DNA of 47,359 nucleotides from assembly GCA_945878845.1 (NCBI GenBank), contig CAMCUB010000028.1, forward strand, positions 1 through 47,359, given 5' to 3'. The notes below the pieces were generated by a model. The model did no database searches, was not told the origin of the DNA, and saw only the letters and a program-made list of their open reading frames with translations. Source of the stretch: Erythrobacter sanguineus. GTDB lineage: Bacteria; Pseudomonadota; Alphaproteobacteria; Sphingomonadales; Sphingomonadaceae. Below, piece by piece: positions 36,401 to 43,741 of this stretch (the first letter of the stretch is position 1; each line of letters starts with the position of its first letter). The translations under genes and the position numbers were made by a program.

Positions 36401-36997
36401 GTGCCAGAGGGCTCGATGCTCAACCCGCGCCCCGGCGCGGCGGTGGTGGCGGGCAATGTCGAGACCTCGCAGGTGGTCACCGACGCGCTGTTCGCGGCCA
36501 CCGGCAGGCTCGCGCCTTCGCAAGGCACCATGAACAACTTCACCTTCGGCAACGAGAGCCACCAGTATTACGAGACGATCTGCGGCGGCTCTGGCGCGGG
36601 GCCGGATCACCCGGGCACGAGCGCGGTGCAGACCCACATGACCAACTCGCGCCTCACTGATCCCGAAATCCTCGAAACCCGCCTGCCGGTGCGGCTGGAG
36701 GAGTTCTCCATACGGCGCGGATCAGGCGGGGCAGGGCGGCATCGCGGCGGCGACGGGGTGGTGCGGCGTGTGACCTTTCTCGAAGAGATGCGCGCCAACA
36801 TGCTCGCCAATCGCCGCAAGGTCGCGCCGCGTGGCCTTGCGGGCGGGGGCTATGCGCTCGGCGGGCAGAACTGGGTCCAGCGGGCCGATGGCACCCGCGA
36901 GGAATTGGGCGCGACCGGCTCGGCGGAGATGCAGCCGGGCGATGCATTCGTGATCCTGACGCCCGGTGGCGGCGGGTTCGGGGGGACAGACACATGA
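33428..36997 (+). CDS. 5-oxoprolinase/hydantoinase-type HyuA-HyuB fusion, ATP-dependent
   Basis: 1,189 residues, the size of a full 5-oxoprolinase (OplAH). The N-terminal HyuA half has FAVDRGGTFTDVVATTPDGR, GTTVATNALLERKGER, FDMGGTSTDVAHF and VGPESAGADPGPSCYRKGG. The C-terminal HyuB half begins near residue 675 with DPVRLEIFNNLFMAIAEEMG and has VLNDPYRGGTHLPDITVI and GRHRGGDGVVRRVTFLEEM. The fusion hydrolyses 5-oxo-L-proline to glutamate with ATP; N-methylhydantoin hydrolysis is the other option. AGGGG lies just before the ATG at 33428. It overlaps the DUF969 gene (ATGA), so a membrane protein pair is co-translated. Cytoplasmic. The pxpABC-type 5-oxoprolinase genes are not seen here. Confidence 0.92.
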   Translation: MSALHPPAWRFAVDRGGTFTDVVATTPDGRLVTAKLLSENPGHYADAASEAVRLLMAEHGEGPIAELRIGTTVATNALLERKGERLALAITRGFADALRIGTQARPHIFARHIVLPEQLPAKVVEIDERVAVDGAVLRPLNEDSARAAFAQLLEEGFEALAIVLMHGWQHRAHEARLAAIARDMGFAQVSVSHEVAPLIRLVPRGDTTVVDAYLSPVLRRYTDRLAASLPPTGRLAFMQSNGGLAEVGAFRGKDAILSGPAGGVVGMVAACAPLGHTRLIGFDMGGTSTDVAHFAGEVELTGDSVVAGVRVAAPMMQIHTVAAGGGSICRFDGARFRVGPESAGADPGPSCYRKGGPLTVTDCNLFLGRIDPAFFPAVFGPEGDAPLDPEAARACLEEVAAALPEPKSLEDIAEGFLAIAVHNMAAAIRKISVARGHDVTTYALACFGGAGGQHACRVADALGMETVLVHPLAGMLSAYGIGLAPVKVIREVTLMRPLGESFAEELAALDAQARGDLLAQGIAADAIRLAPAARLRFAGSDSLLAIPCDAPENMDAAFRTLHRQRFGYSDAAAPIIVEALSVEASGQAGGIAASVGIPVTTAEVAALLPGDWPVMARTALVAGEAVAGPHLIIDPGSTTVVEAGWQAQMAHEGSLVLTRTAPLARERAAGTAADPVRLEIFNNLFMAIAEEMGVVLQSTATSVNIKERLDFSCALFDREGALIANAPHIPVHLGSMGDSIARVIEARGATQDGRGFRRGDAYVLNDPYRGGTHLPDITVIVPVFYSGEGGEPDAFVAARGHHADIGGIAPGSMPPESRTIAEEGVLIDNLLMVDEGRFQEATLRAVLAAAEYPARNPDRNLSDLRAQLAACTRGAELLAGAAHEHGADVLAAYMDHVLANAEESVRRLLGGLEDGSFAYPMDNGAVVQVSIRIDRVNRSAVFDFTGTSAQLPDNFNAPRAITRAAALYVLRTLIDDAIPMNDGCLRPVTLIVPEGSMLNPRPGAAVVAGNVETSQVVTDALFAATGRLAPSQGTMNNFTFGNESHQYYETICGGSGAGPDHPGTSAVQTHMTNSRLTDPEILETRLPVRLEEFSIRRGSGGAGRHRGGDGVVRRVTFLEEMRANMLANRRKVAPRGLAGGGYALGGQNWVQRADGTREELGATGSAEMQPGDAFVILTPGGGGFGGTDT

Positions 36998-37665
36998 ACT
37001 ACTGGCCGCTGGCGGGCATCGCCATCGTCGTTCTCGGATTCGCGCTGCGCTTCAATCCGCTGCTGGTGGTGGTGAGCGCCGCGCTGGCGACTGGCGTGCT
37101 GGCGGGGCTTGACCTCCTCGCGGTGATCGAGGCGCTGGGCAAGGCGTTCAACGACAACCGCTATATCTCGGTCACATGGATCATCCTGCCGGTGATTGGC
37201 CTGCTGGAGCGTTACGGCCTGCAACAGCGCGCCCGCAGCGTTATCGAGGGGATGCGCGGCGCCACCATGGGCAAGCTGCTGGTCGCCTACCTCGCCTTCC
37301 GCCAGATCGCCTCGGCTTTGGGGATGAAGGACATCGGCGGCCACCCGCAAGCCGTCCGCCCGCTGGTCGCGCCAATGGCCGAGGCGGCAGCGGTCAAAAC
37401 CCACGGCGACCTCGACGACGACGCGCGCGACGAGGTCAAGGCGATGGCCGCCGCGACCGACAATATCGGGCTGTTCTTCGGCGAGGACATCTTCTTCGCG
37501 ATCGCCTCGATCCTGCTGATCCAGGGCGTGTTCGAGGCCGCGGGCTATCCGCTCACCCCGCTGGAACTCTCGGTCTGGGCGATCCCAACCGCGCTGTTCG
37601 CCTTCGCGATCCATGGGGGCCGCATCCTCGCCTTCGACTGGCGGCTGGGGAGGGCGGGCAAATGA
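36994..37665 (+). CDS. DUF969 membrane protein
   Basis: 223-residue polytopic protein of the DUF969 family with about five hydrophobic segments and family blocks YWPLAGIAIVVLGFALRFNP, YISVTWIILPVIGLLERYGL and NIGLFFGEDIFFAIASILLI. In Firmicutes and Deinococcus, DUF969 and DUF979 are paired beside pyroglutamyl peptidase genes, which releases 5-oxoproline. Here the pair follows a 5-oxoprolinase-type enzyme with an ATGA overlap on each side. A transport role for 5-oxoproline or a related small molecule fits both contexts, but that is inference. Confidence 0.88.
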   Translation: MNYWPLAGIAIVVLGFALRFNPLLVVVSAALATGVLAGLDLLAVIEALGKAFNDNRYISVTWIILPVIGLLERYGLQQRARSVIEGMRGATMGKLLVAYLAFRQIASALGMKDIGGHPQAVRPLVAPMAEAAAVKTHGDLDDDARDEVKAMAAATDNIGLFFGEDIFFAIASILLIQGVFEAAGYPLTPLELSVWAIPTALFAFAIHGGRILAFDWRLGRAGK

Positions 37666-38612
37666 TCACTTACGAGTGGCTCTATGTGCTTGCGGGCGCG
37701 GCCTTCGCGTTATGGGCGGCGCTGTCGCTGAAGGACGGGCGTTGGGGCAATGCCGCCTTCTGGGCGCTGCTGGCGGTGAGTTTCCTCGCCGGGAGCCACC
37801 TTTCCGACCTCGCGAATGGCGTGCTGGTGCTGGCGCTGGTCGCCATCGCGGGGATGGGCGGTCTCAAGCGCAGCGATCCGCCGACCACCTCGCCGCAGGA
37901 GCGCGAGGCTCACGCCGTGCGGCTCGGCAACCGCCTGTTCCTCCCTGCGCTGGTTGTGCCGTTGACCGCAGTCGCAGGGACGCTGCTCTACAATTACACG
38001 CCGCTCGGGCAGACGGGCCTCTTCGAGGCGCGGCGCGAGACGCTGATCCTGTTCGGCATCGGCGTCCTCGCCGCGCTGGTCGGAGCGATGGTGTGGTTGC
38101 GCCCGCCGCTGCTGGACCCGGCGCAGGAAGGGCGGCGGCTGATCGATTCCATCGGCTGGGCGGCGATCCTGCCGCAGATGCTCGCGGCGCTGGGCGCGGT
38201 CTTCGCGCTTGCGGGGGTGGGCGACATCATCGGCGGGGTCGCGCGCGGTGTGATCCCCGAGGGCAACGTGTTCCTCACCGTTGTCGTCTTCGCCGCCGGA
38301 ATGGCGGGCTTCACCATGATCATGGGCAACGCCTTCGCCGCTTTCCCGGTGATGGTGACCGCAATCGGCATTCCGCTGCTGATCGAGACCTATGGCGGCA
38401 ATCCCGCGGTGATCGGCGCCGTCGGCATGCTGGCGGGGTTCTGCGGGACGCTGCTGACCCCGATGGCGGCGAACTTCAACATCGTGCCCGCCGCCTTGCT
38501 TGAGCTCAAGGACCAGAACGCGGTGATCCGCCAGCAAGTGGGCACGGCGGTGCCGCTGTGGGCGGTCAACGTCCTCATCATCTATGTGGGAGCCTTCCTG
38601 CTTTGGAAATGA
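37662..38612 (+). CDS. DUF979 membrane protein
   Basis: 316-residue polytopic protein of the DUF979 family with eight or more hydrophobic segments. Family blocks are YEWLYVLAGAAFALWAALSL, LGNRLFLPALVVPLTAVAGT, GWAAILPQMLAALGAVFALA and GMLAGFCGTLLTPMAANFNI. It overlaps DUF969 by four bases (ATGA) and the DUF2891 gene by four bases. The two proteins together look like subunits of one permease; the last block resembles substrate-binding loops of ion-coupled carriers, but no ATPase or binding protein is coded nearby. Confidence 0.88.
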   Translation: MITYEWLYVLAGAAFALWAALSLKDGRWGNAAFWALLAVSFLAGSHLSDLANGVLVLALVAIAGMGGLKRSDPPTTSPQEREAHAVRLGNRLFLPALVVPLTAVAGTLLYNYTPLGQTGLFEARRETLILFGIGVLAALVGAMVWLRPPLLDPAQEGRRLIDSIGWAAILPQMLAALGAVFALAGVGDIIGGVARGVIPEGNVFLTVVVFAAGMAGFTMIMGNAFAAFPVMVTAIGIPLLIETYGGNPAVIGAVGMLAGFCGTLLTPMAANFNIVPAALLELKDQNAVIRQQVGTAVPLWAVNVLIIYVGAFLLWK

Positions 38613-39607
38613 CCGAGGACACCGCCCGCCGCTTTGCCCGCGTCGCGCTCGGCCATGTGGCGCGGCCCTACCCCTACAAGGACGACCACGTCTTCATCGG
38701 CGAGGGCGACCTGCGCATTCCGCAAGACGCGCATCCGGTGTTCTTCGGCAGCTTCGACTGGCATTCCTGCGTCCACGGCTGGTGGACGCTGCTGACGCTG
38801 CGGCGGCTCTATCCCGATATGCCCGAGGCGGCCGAGATCACGGAATTGGCCGATTGCACCTTCACGCCCGAGAAGTTGGCGGTGGAACTCGCCTATCTCG
38901 ACCGCCCCTTCGCGCGCGGGTTCGAGCGGCCCTATGGGTGGGGTTGGCTCATGTATCTCCACCACGAGGCCGCGTGGCACGAGGGCGAGGCGTGGGGCAC
39001 GCGGCTCGAACCGCTGGCACGGGCCTTCGCTGCGCGCCTGCGCGATTATCTGAGCATCCTCACCTATCCGATCACCGTCGGCACCCACGGCAACACCGCC
39101 TTCGCTCTAGTGCTGGCGCGGCGCTGGGCGGCGGCGCGCGACCCCGAACTGGTCATGTTGATCGACGACTGGGCGACCCGCGCCTTCGCCCACCGCCACG
39201 ACTATACCGGGTGGGAGCCGGGCGGCGATGAATTCCTCTCCCCTGTCCTCACCGCCGCGCTGCTGATGAGCGAGACCATGCCCCACCTCGCCTTCGCGCC
39301 TTGGTTCGAAGAGCTGGTGGAGGCGAACGGCTGGCTGGAGCGGGAATGCCGCCCGGTCACCGTCTCTGACCGCAGCGACGGCAAGATCGCGCATCTCGAC
39401 GGGCTGAACCTAAGCCGCGCCTGGTGCCTGCGCGACATCGCCCGCGCGCTGGGCCGCACCGAACCCGAGGACATCTTGCAGCGCCTCGCCCGCGACCATC
39501 TCGCGGCCGCGCTGCCCCATGTCGAGGGCGACTATATGGGCGAGCACTGGCTGGCGAGCTTCGCCCTGCTGGCGCTACATCCCGAGACCCCTAGCGGAAC
39601 GTCTTGA
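38609..39607 (+). CDS. DUF2891 family protein
   Basis: 332-residue soluble protein of the DUF2891 family, with no signal peptide seen. Conserved features are PVFFGSFDWHSCVHGWWTLL, YGWGWLMYLHHEAAWHEGE, TYPITVGTHGNTAFAL, DEFLSPVLTAALLM and DGLNLSRAWCLRDIA. The many Trp/His and the alpha-helical repeats suggest an (alpha/alpha)6-type enzyme core, which is inference. It is the last gene of the oxoprolinase run, with an ATGA overlap after DUF979. Its reaction is not known; the locus suggests a role in a lactam or cyclic amide pathway. Confidence 0.88.
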   Translation: MTEDTARRFARVALGHVARPYPYKDDHVFIGEGDLRIPQDAHPVFFGSFDWHSCVHGWWTLLTLRRLYPDMPEAAEITELADCTFTPEKLAVELAYLDRPFARGFERPYGWGWLMYLHHEAAWHEGEAWGTRLEPLARAFAARLRDYLSILTYPITVGTHGNTAFALVLARRWAAARDPELVMLIDDWATRAFAHRHDYTGWEPGGDEFLSPVLTAALLMSETMPHLAFAPWFEELVEANGWLERECRPVTVSDRSDGKIAHLDGLNLSRAWCLRDIARALGRTEPEDILQRLARDHLAAALPHVEGDYMGEHWLASFALLALHPETPSGTS

Positions 39608-39620
39608 CGGAGGCGGCAGG

Positions 39621-39648
39621 TTGACCGCGCGCCGCGCTCTGTTAGCCT
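39621..39648 (+). promoter_or_regulatory. Candidate promoter of the wax ester synthase operon
   Basis: TTGACC (39621-39626), a 16-base spacer and TAGCCT (39643-39648) lie in the 87-base gap after the DUF2891 gene. CCCC-ACAAA-GGGG forms a small hairpin just before the ribosome site GGGGAGAG. The promoter is weak by sequence, but the gap breaks the overlapping gene run, so a new transcript is likely here. Confidence 0.4.
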
Positions 39649-39694
39649 ACTGCGCAACAAAACCCCACAAAGGGGCGTCAACGGGGAGAGAACC

Positions 39695-41233
39695 TTGCGC
39701 CAATTGCAGGGAATGGACGCGTCCTTCGTGGCGCTGGAAACGCGCAACTCGCCGATGCATATCGGCTCGATCCTCGTCTACAACCCCGAGACCGCGCCCG
39801 GCAGCTTCGTGCGCTTCAAGGACATCCTGCAATTCATCGGCGCGCGCGCGCAGCTGAGCCGCACGATGCGCCAGCGGCTTGTTCGGGTGCCGTTCGATCT
39901 CGATTACCCCTACTGGGTCGAGGATCCCGACTTCGATCTCGAATACCACGTGCGCCACGTCGCCCTGCCGCGCCCAGGCGACTGGCGGCAGTTGTGTATT
40001 CAGGCCGCGCGCATCTTCGCCCGCCCGCTTGATCTCGAGCGGCCGCCGTGGGAGTTCACCGTGGTCGAGGGGCTCGACAACATCCCCGGAGTCACGCCGG
40101 GCAGCTTCGCGATGGTCACCAAGGTCCACCACGCCGCGATCGACGGGATGAGCGGGATCGATCTCATGGAGGCGCTGCACACGCTGCGTCCCGGCGATCC
40201 GCCGCCGAACAAGCCCGACACGTGGAAGCCCGAACGCATCCCGAACCCCATCGAGCTGCTGGGCAAGAGCTATTTCAACGCGGTCACCAATCCTCTGAAG
40301 CAGCTTGAAGTCGCCGCCAAGGCCGCGCCGGGGCTGGCGAAGGCGATCAAGGGTCTGGTGGTCAAGGACTTCACCGTCAGCGCCGACATGCTCGCGCCCA
40401 AATCGCGCTTCAACCGCGCGATCAGCCCGCACCGGGTGGTCGAAGGGAGGAGCTTCAAGCTCGCCGACATCAAGGCGATCCGCGCGCTGGCCGAGGGCGC
40501 GAAGGTCAACGACGTGTTCCTCGCGATCATCGGCGGGGCGATGCGCAAATATCTGCTCGCCAAGGATGACCTGCCCAAAAAGACCCTGACCGCGATGGCC
40601 CCGATCTCGGTGCGCTCGACCGGCGAGAAGGGCGACATGGGCAATCAGGTCGCGGCGATGATCGCGCCGCTCGGCACACATATCGAGGACCCGTCCGAGC
40701 GGCTCGCCTTGGTCTTCTCTCAGACAGCCAACTCGAAGGCCATGTCCGACGCTATCGGCGCGCGCAACATGACCGAGATGAGCAAGGTTTCGCCTGCCCT
40801 TTTCATGGCCTTGGGCGCGCAACTCTACACCCGCCTCGGCCTCGCCAACCGCGGGGTCGCGCCGCCGTTCACGACCGTGGTGACCAATGTGCCCGGCCCA
40901 CCGGTGCCGATCCACTTCACCGGCGCGCGGCTTGAGAGCATGATGGGCCTCCTGTGCCTCACCGACGGCCTCGGCCTCGGCCACGTGGTGCAATCCTATT
41001 GCGACGAGGCGACCATCGCCTTCACCGCTGACCGCGAGCTGCTCCCCGATCCCGATTTCTACGTGAAGTGCATCGAGGATAGTTTCGCCGAGTTGCTGGC
41101 TGCTACAGCGGCCGCTACCGCTACGCCGAAGCCTGCGCCCGCTCCCAAGCCTAAGTCCGCGCCGAAGGCTAAGCCCAGTCCCAAGGCCAAACCGGCGCCC
41201 AAGCGTGCCGCTGCAAAAGCCAAGCCTGCATGA
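39695..41233 (+). CDS. Wax ester synthase/acyl-CoA:diacylglycerol acyltransferase (WS/DGAT)
   Basis: 512-residue bifunctional acyltransferase that makes storage wax esters or triacylglycerols at the inner membrane. The start is TTG at 39695 with GGGGAGAG four bases upstream, giving MRQLQGMDASFVALE, the usual WS/DGAT N terminus. The catalytic motif HHAAIDG is at His145, His146 and Asp150. Other blocks are PYWVEDPDFDLEYHVRHVAL, NDVFLAIIGGAMRKYL and TNVPGPPVPIHF. The last 45 residues are not part of the fold and form a Lys/Pro/Ala tail (TPKPAPAPKPKSAPK and on), a charged low-complexity extension. The end overlaps the next gene by four bases (ATGA). Confidence 0.92.
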   Translation: MRQLQGMDASFVALETRNSPMHIGSILVYNPETAPGSFVRFKDILQFIGARAQLSRTMRQRLVRVPFDLDYPYWVEDPDFDLEYHVRHVALPRPGDWRQLCIQAARIFARPLDLERPPWEFTVVEGLDNIPGVTPGSFAMVTKVHHAAIDGMSGIDLMEALHTLRPGDPPPNKPDTWKPERIPNPIELLGKSYFNAVTNPLKQLEVAAKAAPGLAKAIKGLVVKDFTVSADMLAPKSRFNRAISPHRVVEGRSFKLADIKAIRALAEGAKVNDVFLAIIGGAMRKYLLAKDDLPKKTLTAMAPISVRSTGEKGDMGNQVAAMIAPLGTHIEDPSERLALVFSQTANSKAMSDAIGARNMTEMSKVSPALFMALGAQLYTRLGLANRGVAPPFTTVVTNVPGPPVPIHFTGARLESMMGLLCLTDGLGLGHVVQSYCDEATIAFTADRELLPDPDFYVKCIEDSFAELLAATAAATATPKPAPAPKPKSAPKAKPSPKAKPAPKRAAAKAKPA

Positions 41234-42081
41234 CCGGCCGCAAGACCGAACCGAAGAAGGATAAAGACATGGCCGCATCGGCAACGCTCGCCGCTCCGCT
41301 TACGCCCGCCCCATTCCAGCCGGTGGCGCATCCGCCGCACCGTTTCTGGACGCTCGCCGAAGGGCGCGCGATGTTCGAATTCGGCGCTTTCCTGATGAGC
41401 CGCCCGTTCCTCGGCAATCTGCCCAAGGGCGATGGTCACGCCGTGCAGGTGCTCCCCGGCTTCATGGCCAGCAACACCTCGACCGCGCCGATGCGGCGGC
41501 TGCTCAAGGACTTGGGCTATGATTCCCATGGCTGGGACAGCGGGCGCAATGTCCGGGTCGACAATGCGCTGATTGCGCGGCTGGAGACGCAGCTAAAGCG
41601 GCTCAATGACACCAGCGGGCGCAAGGTCTCTCTGGTCGGATGGAGTCTGGGCGGAGTGCTGGCGCGCGAGCTTGCCAAGCTGCATCCCGACCGGGTGCGG
41701 CTGATAATCAGCCTCGGCAGCCCGATCTCGGACGACCGCAATCACACCAGCGCAGCGCGCCTGTTCGAAATGCTCAACGGCAAGGAACCCGAAGCGATGC
41801 AGGGCGGACGCTTCCGCGATCTGGCCGCAGCGCCGCCGGTGCCGACCACCTCGATTTTCACCCGCACGGACGGGATCGTCCACTGGCGCGGATCGGTGCA
41901 GAAGCCGGCGGCCACGCGCACCGAGAACATCGAAGTCTATGCCAGCCATTGCGGCCTCGGGGTCAATCCCAGCGTCATGCTGGCGTTGGCCGACCGGCTG
42001 GCGCAGGCCGAAGGCAGCTGGGCGCCGTTCGAGGCCCCGCTCGTCTTCCAGTGGATGTTCCCGAAGACCGTGCTCGACTGA
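41230..42081 (+). CDS. Alpha/beta hydrolase (lipase/esterase-like)
   Basis: 283 residues. The nucleophile motif GWSLGG places Ser139; Asp214 (TRTDGIVHW) and His240 (ASHCGLGVNP) complete a probable triad. The oxyanion region is VLPGFMASNTSTAPM. The N-terminal Lys-rich stretch (TGRKTEPKKDKD) has no signal features. It overlaps the WS/DGAT gene by four bases (ATGA), and esterases are often coupled to storage-lipid synthases; it may act on wax esters or their precursors. The exact substrate cannot be read. The gene ends with 57 bases before the next promoter. Confidence 0.85.
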   Translation: MTGRKTEPKKDKDMAASATLAAPLTPAPFQPVAHPPHRFWTLAEGRAMFEFGAFLMSRPFLGNLPKGDGHAVQVLPGFMASNTSTAPMRRLLKDLGYDSHGWDSGRNVRVDNALIARLETQLKRLNDTSGRKVSLVGWSLGGVLARELAKLHPDRVRLIISLGSPISDDRNHTSAARLFEMLNGKEPEAMQGGRFRDLAAAPPVPTTSIFTRTDGIVHWRGSVQKPAATRTENIEVYASHCGLGVNPSVMLALADRLAQAEGSWAPFEAPLVFQWMFPKTVLD

Positions 42082-42103
42082 GACCGCGCGGGGCGCCGCT
42101 CAA

Positions 42104-42132
42104 TTGACAGGGTGAATGCCAAATCATAGGCT
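42104..42132 (+). promoter_or_regulatory. Candidate promoter of the tetR operon
   Basis: A full -35 consensus TTGACA (42104-42109) is followed after 17 bases by TAGGCT (42127-42132). Transcription would start at about 42138-42139, at the ATG of the tetR gene, so the transcript may be leaderless. The ATG has only a weak AGG upstream, which fits. Confidence 0.45.
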
Positions 42133-42138
42133 TGAGCG

Positions 42139-42750
42139 ATGGCCGATCCGGACATCAACCGCGCTCCTATTGCCGCCGACGACGGCCGCCGCGCGCGCAG
42201 CCGGTCGAGCCGGGCCAGGATCGTCGCCGCGATGCTTGATCTGGTCGCGGGCGGCGAAGTCGGCCCAAGCGCCGCGCAGGTCGCCGAGGTTGCGGGCGTG
42301 GGGCTCCGGTCCGTGTTCCGTCACTTCCGCGACATGGACGCGCTCTACCGCGAGATGGCCGAGGCGATCGAGAGCCAGATTCTGCCGATCCTGATGCGCC
42401 CGCCCGAGGGCGAGAACTGGCAGCAGCGCCTGTTCGACATCGCCGACCGGCGGGCGATGATCTTCGAGACGATCATGCCCTACCGCATCTCGGCCAATGT
42501 CCGGCGCTTCGAATCTGCCTTCCTGATGGAGGGCTACCGCCGCCAGCTACGGCTCGAGACCGAGGCGCTCGCCGCCCATCTGCCCGAGGCAGTGCGCGCC
42601 GATGTCGAGGGGGCGCGGGGCCTCAATGTGATCCTCAGCTTCAACACCTGGCGGCTGCTGCGCCATGACCAGAACCTCACCCCGCAAGAGGCGGCGGCGG
42701 TGGTGCGGCGGATGCTCAGCGATGCGCTGGCACGCTGGCCGCAAGAGTGA
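42139..42750 (+). CDS. TetR-family transcriptional regulator
   Basis: 203 residues. The N-terminal HTH is present: RARIVAAMLDLVAGGEVGPS, then AAQVAEVAGVGLRSVFRHF, followed by the start of the regulatory helices (DMDALYREMAEAIESQI). The ligand domain has no special family label. The stop overlaps the ATG of the formylglycine-generating enzyme by one base (TGATG), so regulator and enzyme are co-translated and the regulator probably controls this group. A palindrome at 43695-43711, upstream of the dehalogenase, is a candidate target. Confidence 0.9.
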   Translation: MADPDINRAPIAADDGRRARSRSSRARIVAAMLDLVAGGEVGPSAAQVAEVAGVGLRSVFRHFRDMDALYREMAEAIESQILPILMRPPEGENWQQRLFDIADRRAMIFETIMPYRISANVRRFESAFLMEGYRRQLRLETEALAAHLPEAVRADVEGARGLNVILSFNTWRLLRHDQNLTPQEAAAVVRRMLSDALARWPQE

Positions 42751-43682
42751 TGGGGCGCTGGCTCGCTCTTCTCCTCGCCTGCGCTCTGCTCGCCGCATGC
42801 GGCGACGCACAGACCCCTGACGCCCCGCAGGCGAGTACTTGCACTGGGCTTGCCGAAGATGCGATGGTGTGGGTCCCCGGTGGCTCTTTCACCATGGGCG
42901 AAGACCCGAACTATCCCGAGGAAGGGCCGCCGCGTGTGGTGGCGGTCGAGGGCTTCTGGATGGACGCGCACGAGGTCACCAACGCCCAGTTCGCCGCCTT
43001 CGTCGCCGCGACGGGCTATGTCACCATGGCCGAGCGAACCCCGCCCGCGCTACCCGGCGCACCGCCTGAAATGGCGCAGCCCGGCTCGGCCGTGTTCCGT
43101 GTGCCGAGCCCGGATAACCCCGCGTGGTGGCGCTGGGCCGTGGGCGCGCAGTGGCGCGACCCTGCGGGCGAAGGGGCAGGGATCGCCGGGCAGGAACGCC
43201 ACCCTGTGGTGCAGATCGCCTACGAAGATGCCGCAGCCTATGCGCGGTGGGCCGGAAAGGCGCTCCCCGACGAGGCGCAGTGGGAATATGCCGCGCGCGC
43301 CGGTGCCCCCGCCTTGCCCGAGCCGGTCGACGGGGAAGGCAAGCCGCGGGCGAACTACTATCAGGGGGTGTTCCCAGCCCGCGATCTCGGCACCGACGGC
43401 TTCATCTCTCGCGCGCCGGTCGGCTGCTTTGCTGCCAATGCTCTCGGTCTTTACGACATGATCGGCAATGTGTGGGAGTGGACCAGCACAGTAGGCGCCC
43501 GCGCCGATGCCGCCGAGCCGGTCGGGGTGATCAAGGGCGGATCATTCCTGTGCGCGGCCAATTACTGCGCCCGCTACCGGCCCGCCGCGCGGCAGTTCCA
43601 GGAGCGCGGGCTCGGCACCGACCACATCGGCTTCCGTCTGATCGACATGCAGCGCCCGCCCCCCCCGACCTCGCAGGATTGA
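42750..43682 (+). CDS. Formylglycine-generating enzyme family lipoprotein
   Basis: 310 residues from the ATG at 42750 (GTG at 42747 is the alternative). A lipobox ends at Cys17 (LLAACGD), so the protein is a predicted exported lipoprotein. The FGE fold follows: [51 protein letters not shown] and NVWEWTS. The catalytic pair is Cys268 and Cys273 in [20 protein letters not shown], which matches human FGE Cys336/Cys341. The enzyme turns the Cys of sulfatase CxPxR motifs into formylglycine, using O2 and copper. A sulfatase with that motif is encoded 1.4 kb downstream at 45066. Confidence 0.9.
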   Translation: MGRWLALLLACALLAACGDAQTPDAPQASTCTGLAEDAMVWVPGGSFTMGEDPNYPEEGPPRVVAVEGFWMDAHEVTNAQFAAFVAATGYVTMAERTPPALPGAPPEMAQPGSAVFRVPSPDNPAWWRWAVGAQWRDPAGEGAGIAGQERHPVVQIAYEDAAAYARWAGKALPDEAQWEYAARAGAPALPEPVDGEGKPRANYYQGVFPARDLGTDGFISRAPVGCFAANALGLYDMIGNVWEWTSTVGARADAAEPVGVIKGGSFLCAANYCARYRPAARQFQERGLGTDHIGFRLIDMQRPPPPTSQD

Positions 43683-43694
43683 CTCGCTCGCTTG

Positions 43695-43711
43695 ATAATG
43701 ACATCCATTAT
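43695..43711. promoter_or_regulatory. Palindrome ATAATG-N5-CATTAT, likely operator
   Basis: A perfect inverted repeat with 6-base arms and a 5-base centre (ACATC) lies in the 59-base gap before the haloalkane dehalogenase gene. It is a plausible site for the TetR-family regulator coded at 42139 and could separate the FGE gene from the next genes in transcription. TTGATA (43692-43697) overlaps the left arm but no good -10 was found. Confidence 0.5.
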
Positions 43712-43741
43712 GCCAATTCTATCGCGAGAGGGGAGACATTC

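Noticed and set aside
39647..41284. Open frame of over 500 codons on the minus strand opposite the WS/DGAT gene
   Set aside because: Shadow of the plus-strand gene; its composition reflects the reverse complement of acyltransferase codons.
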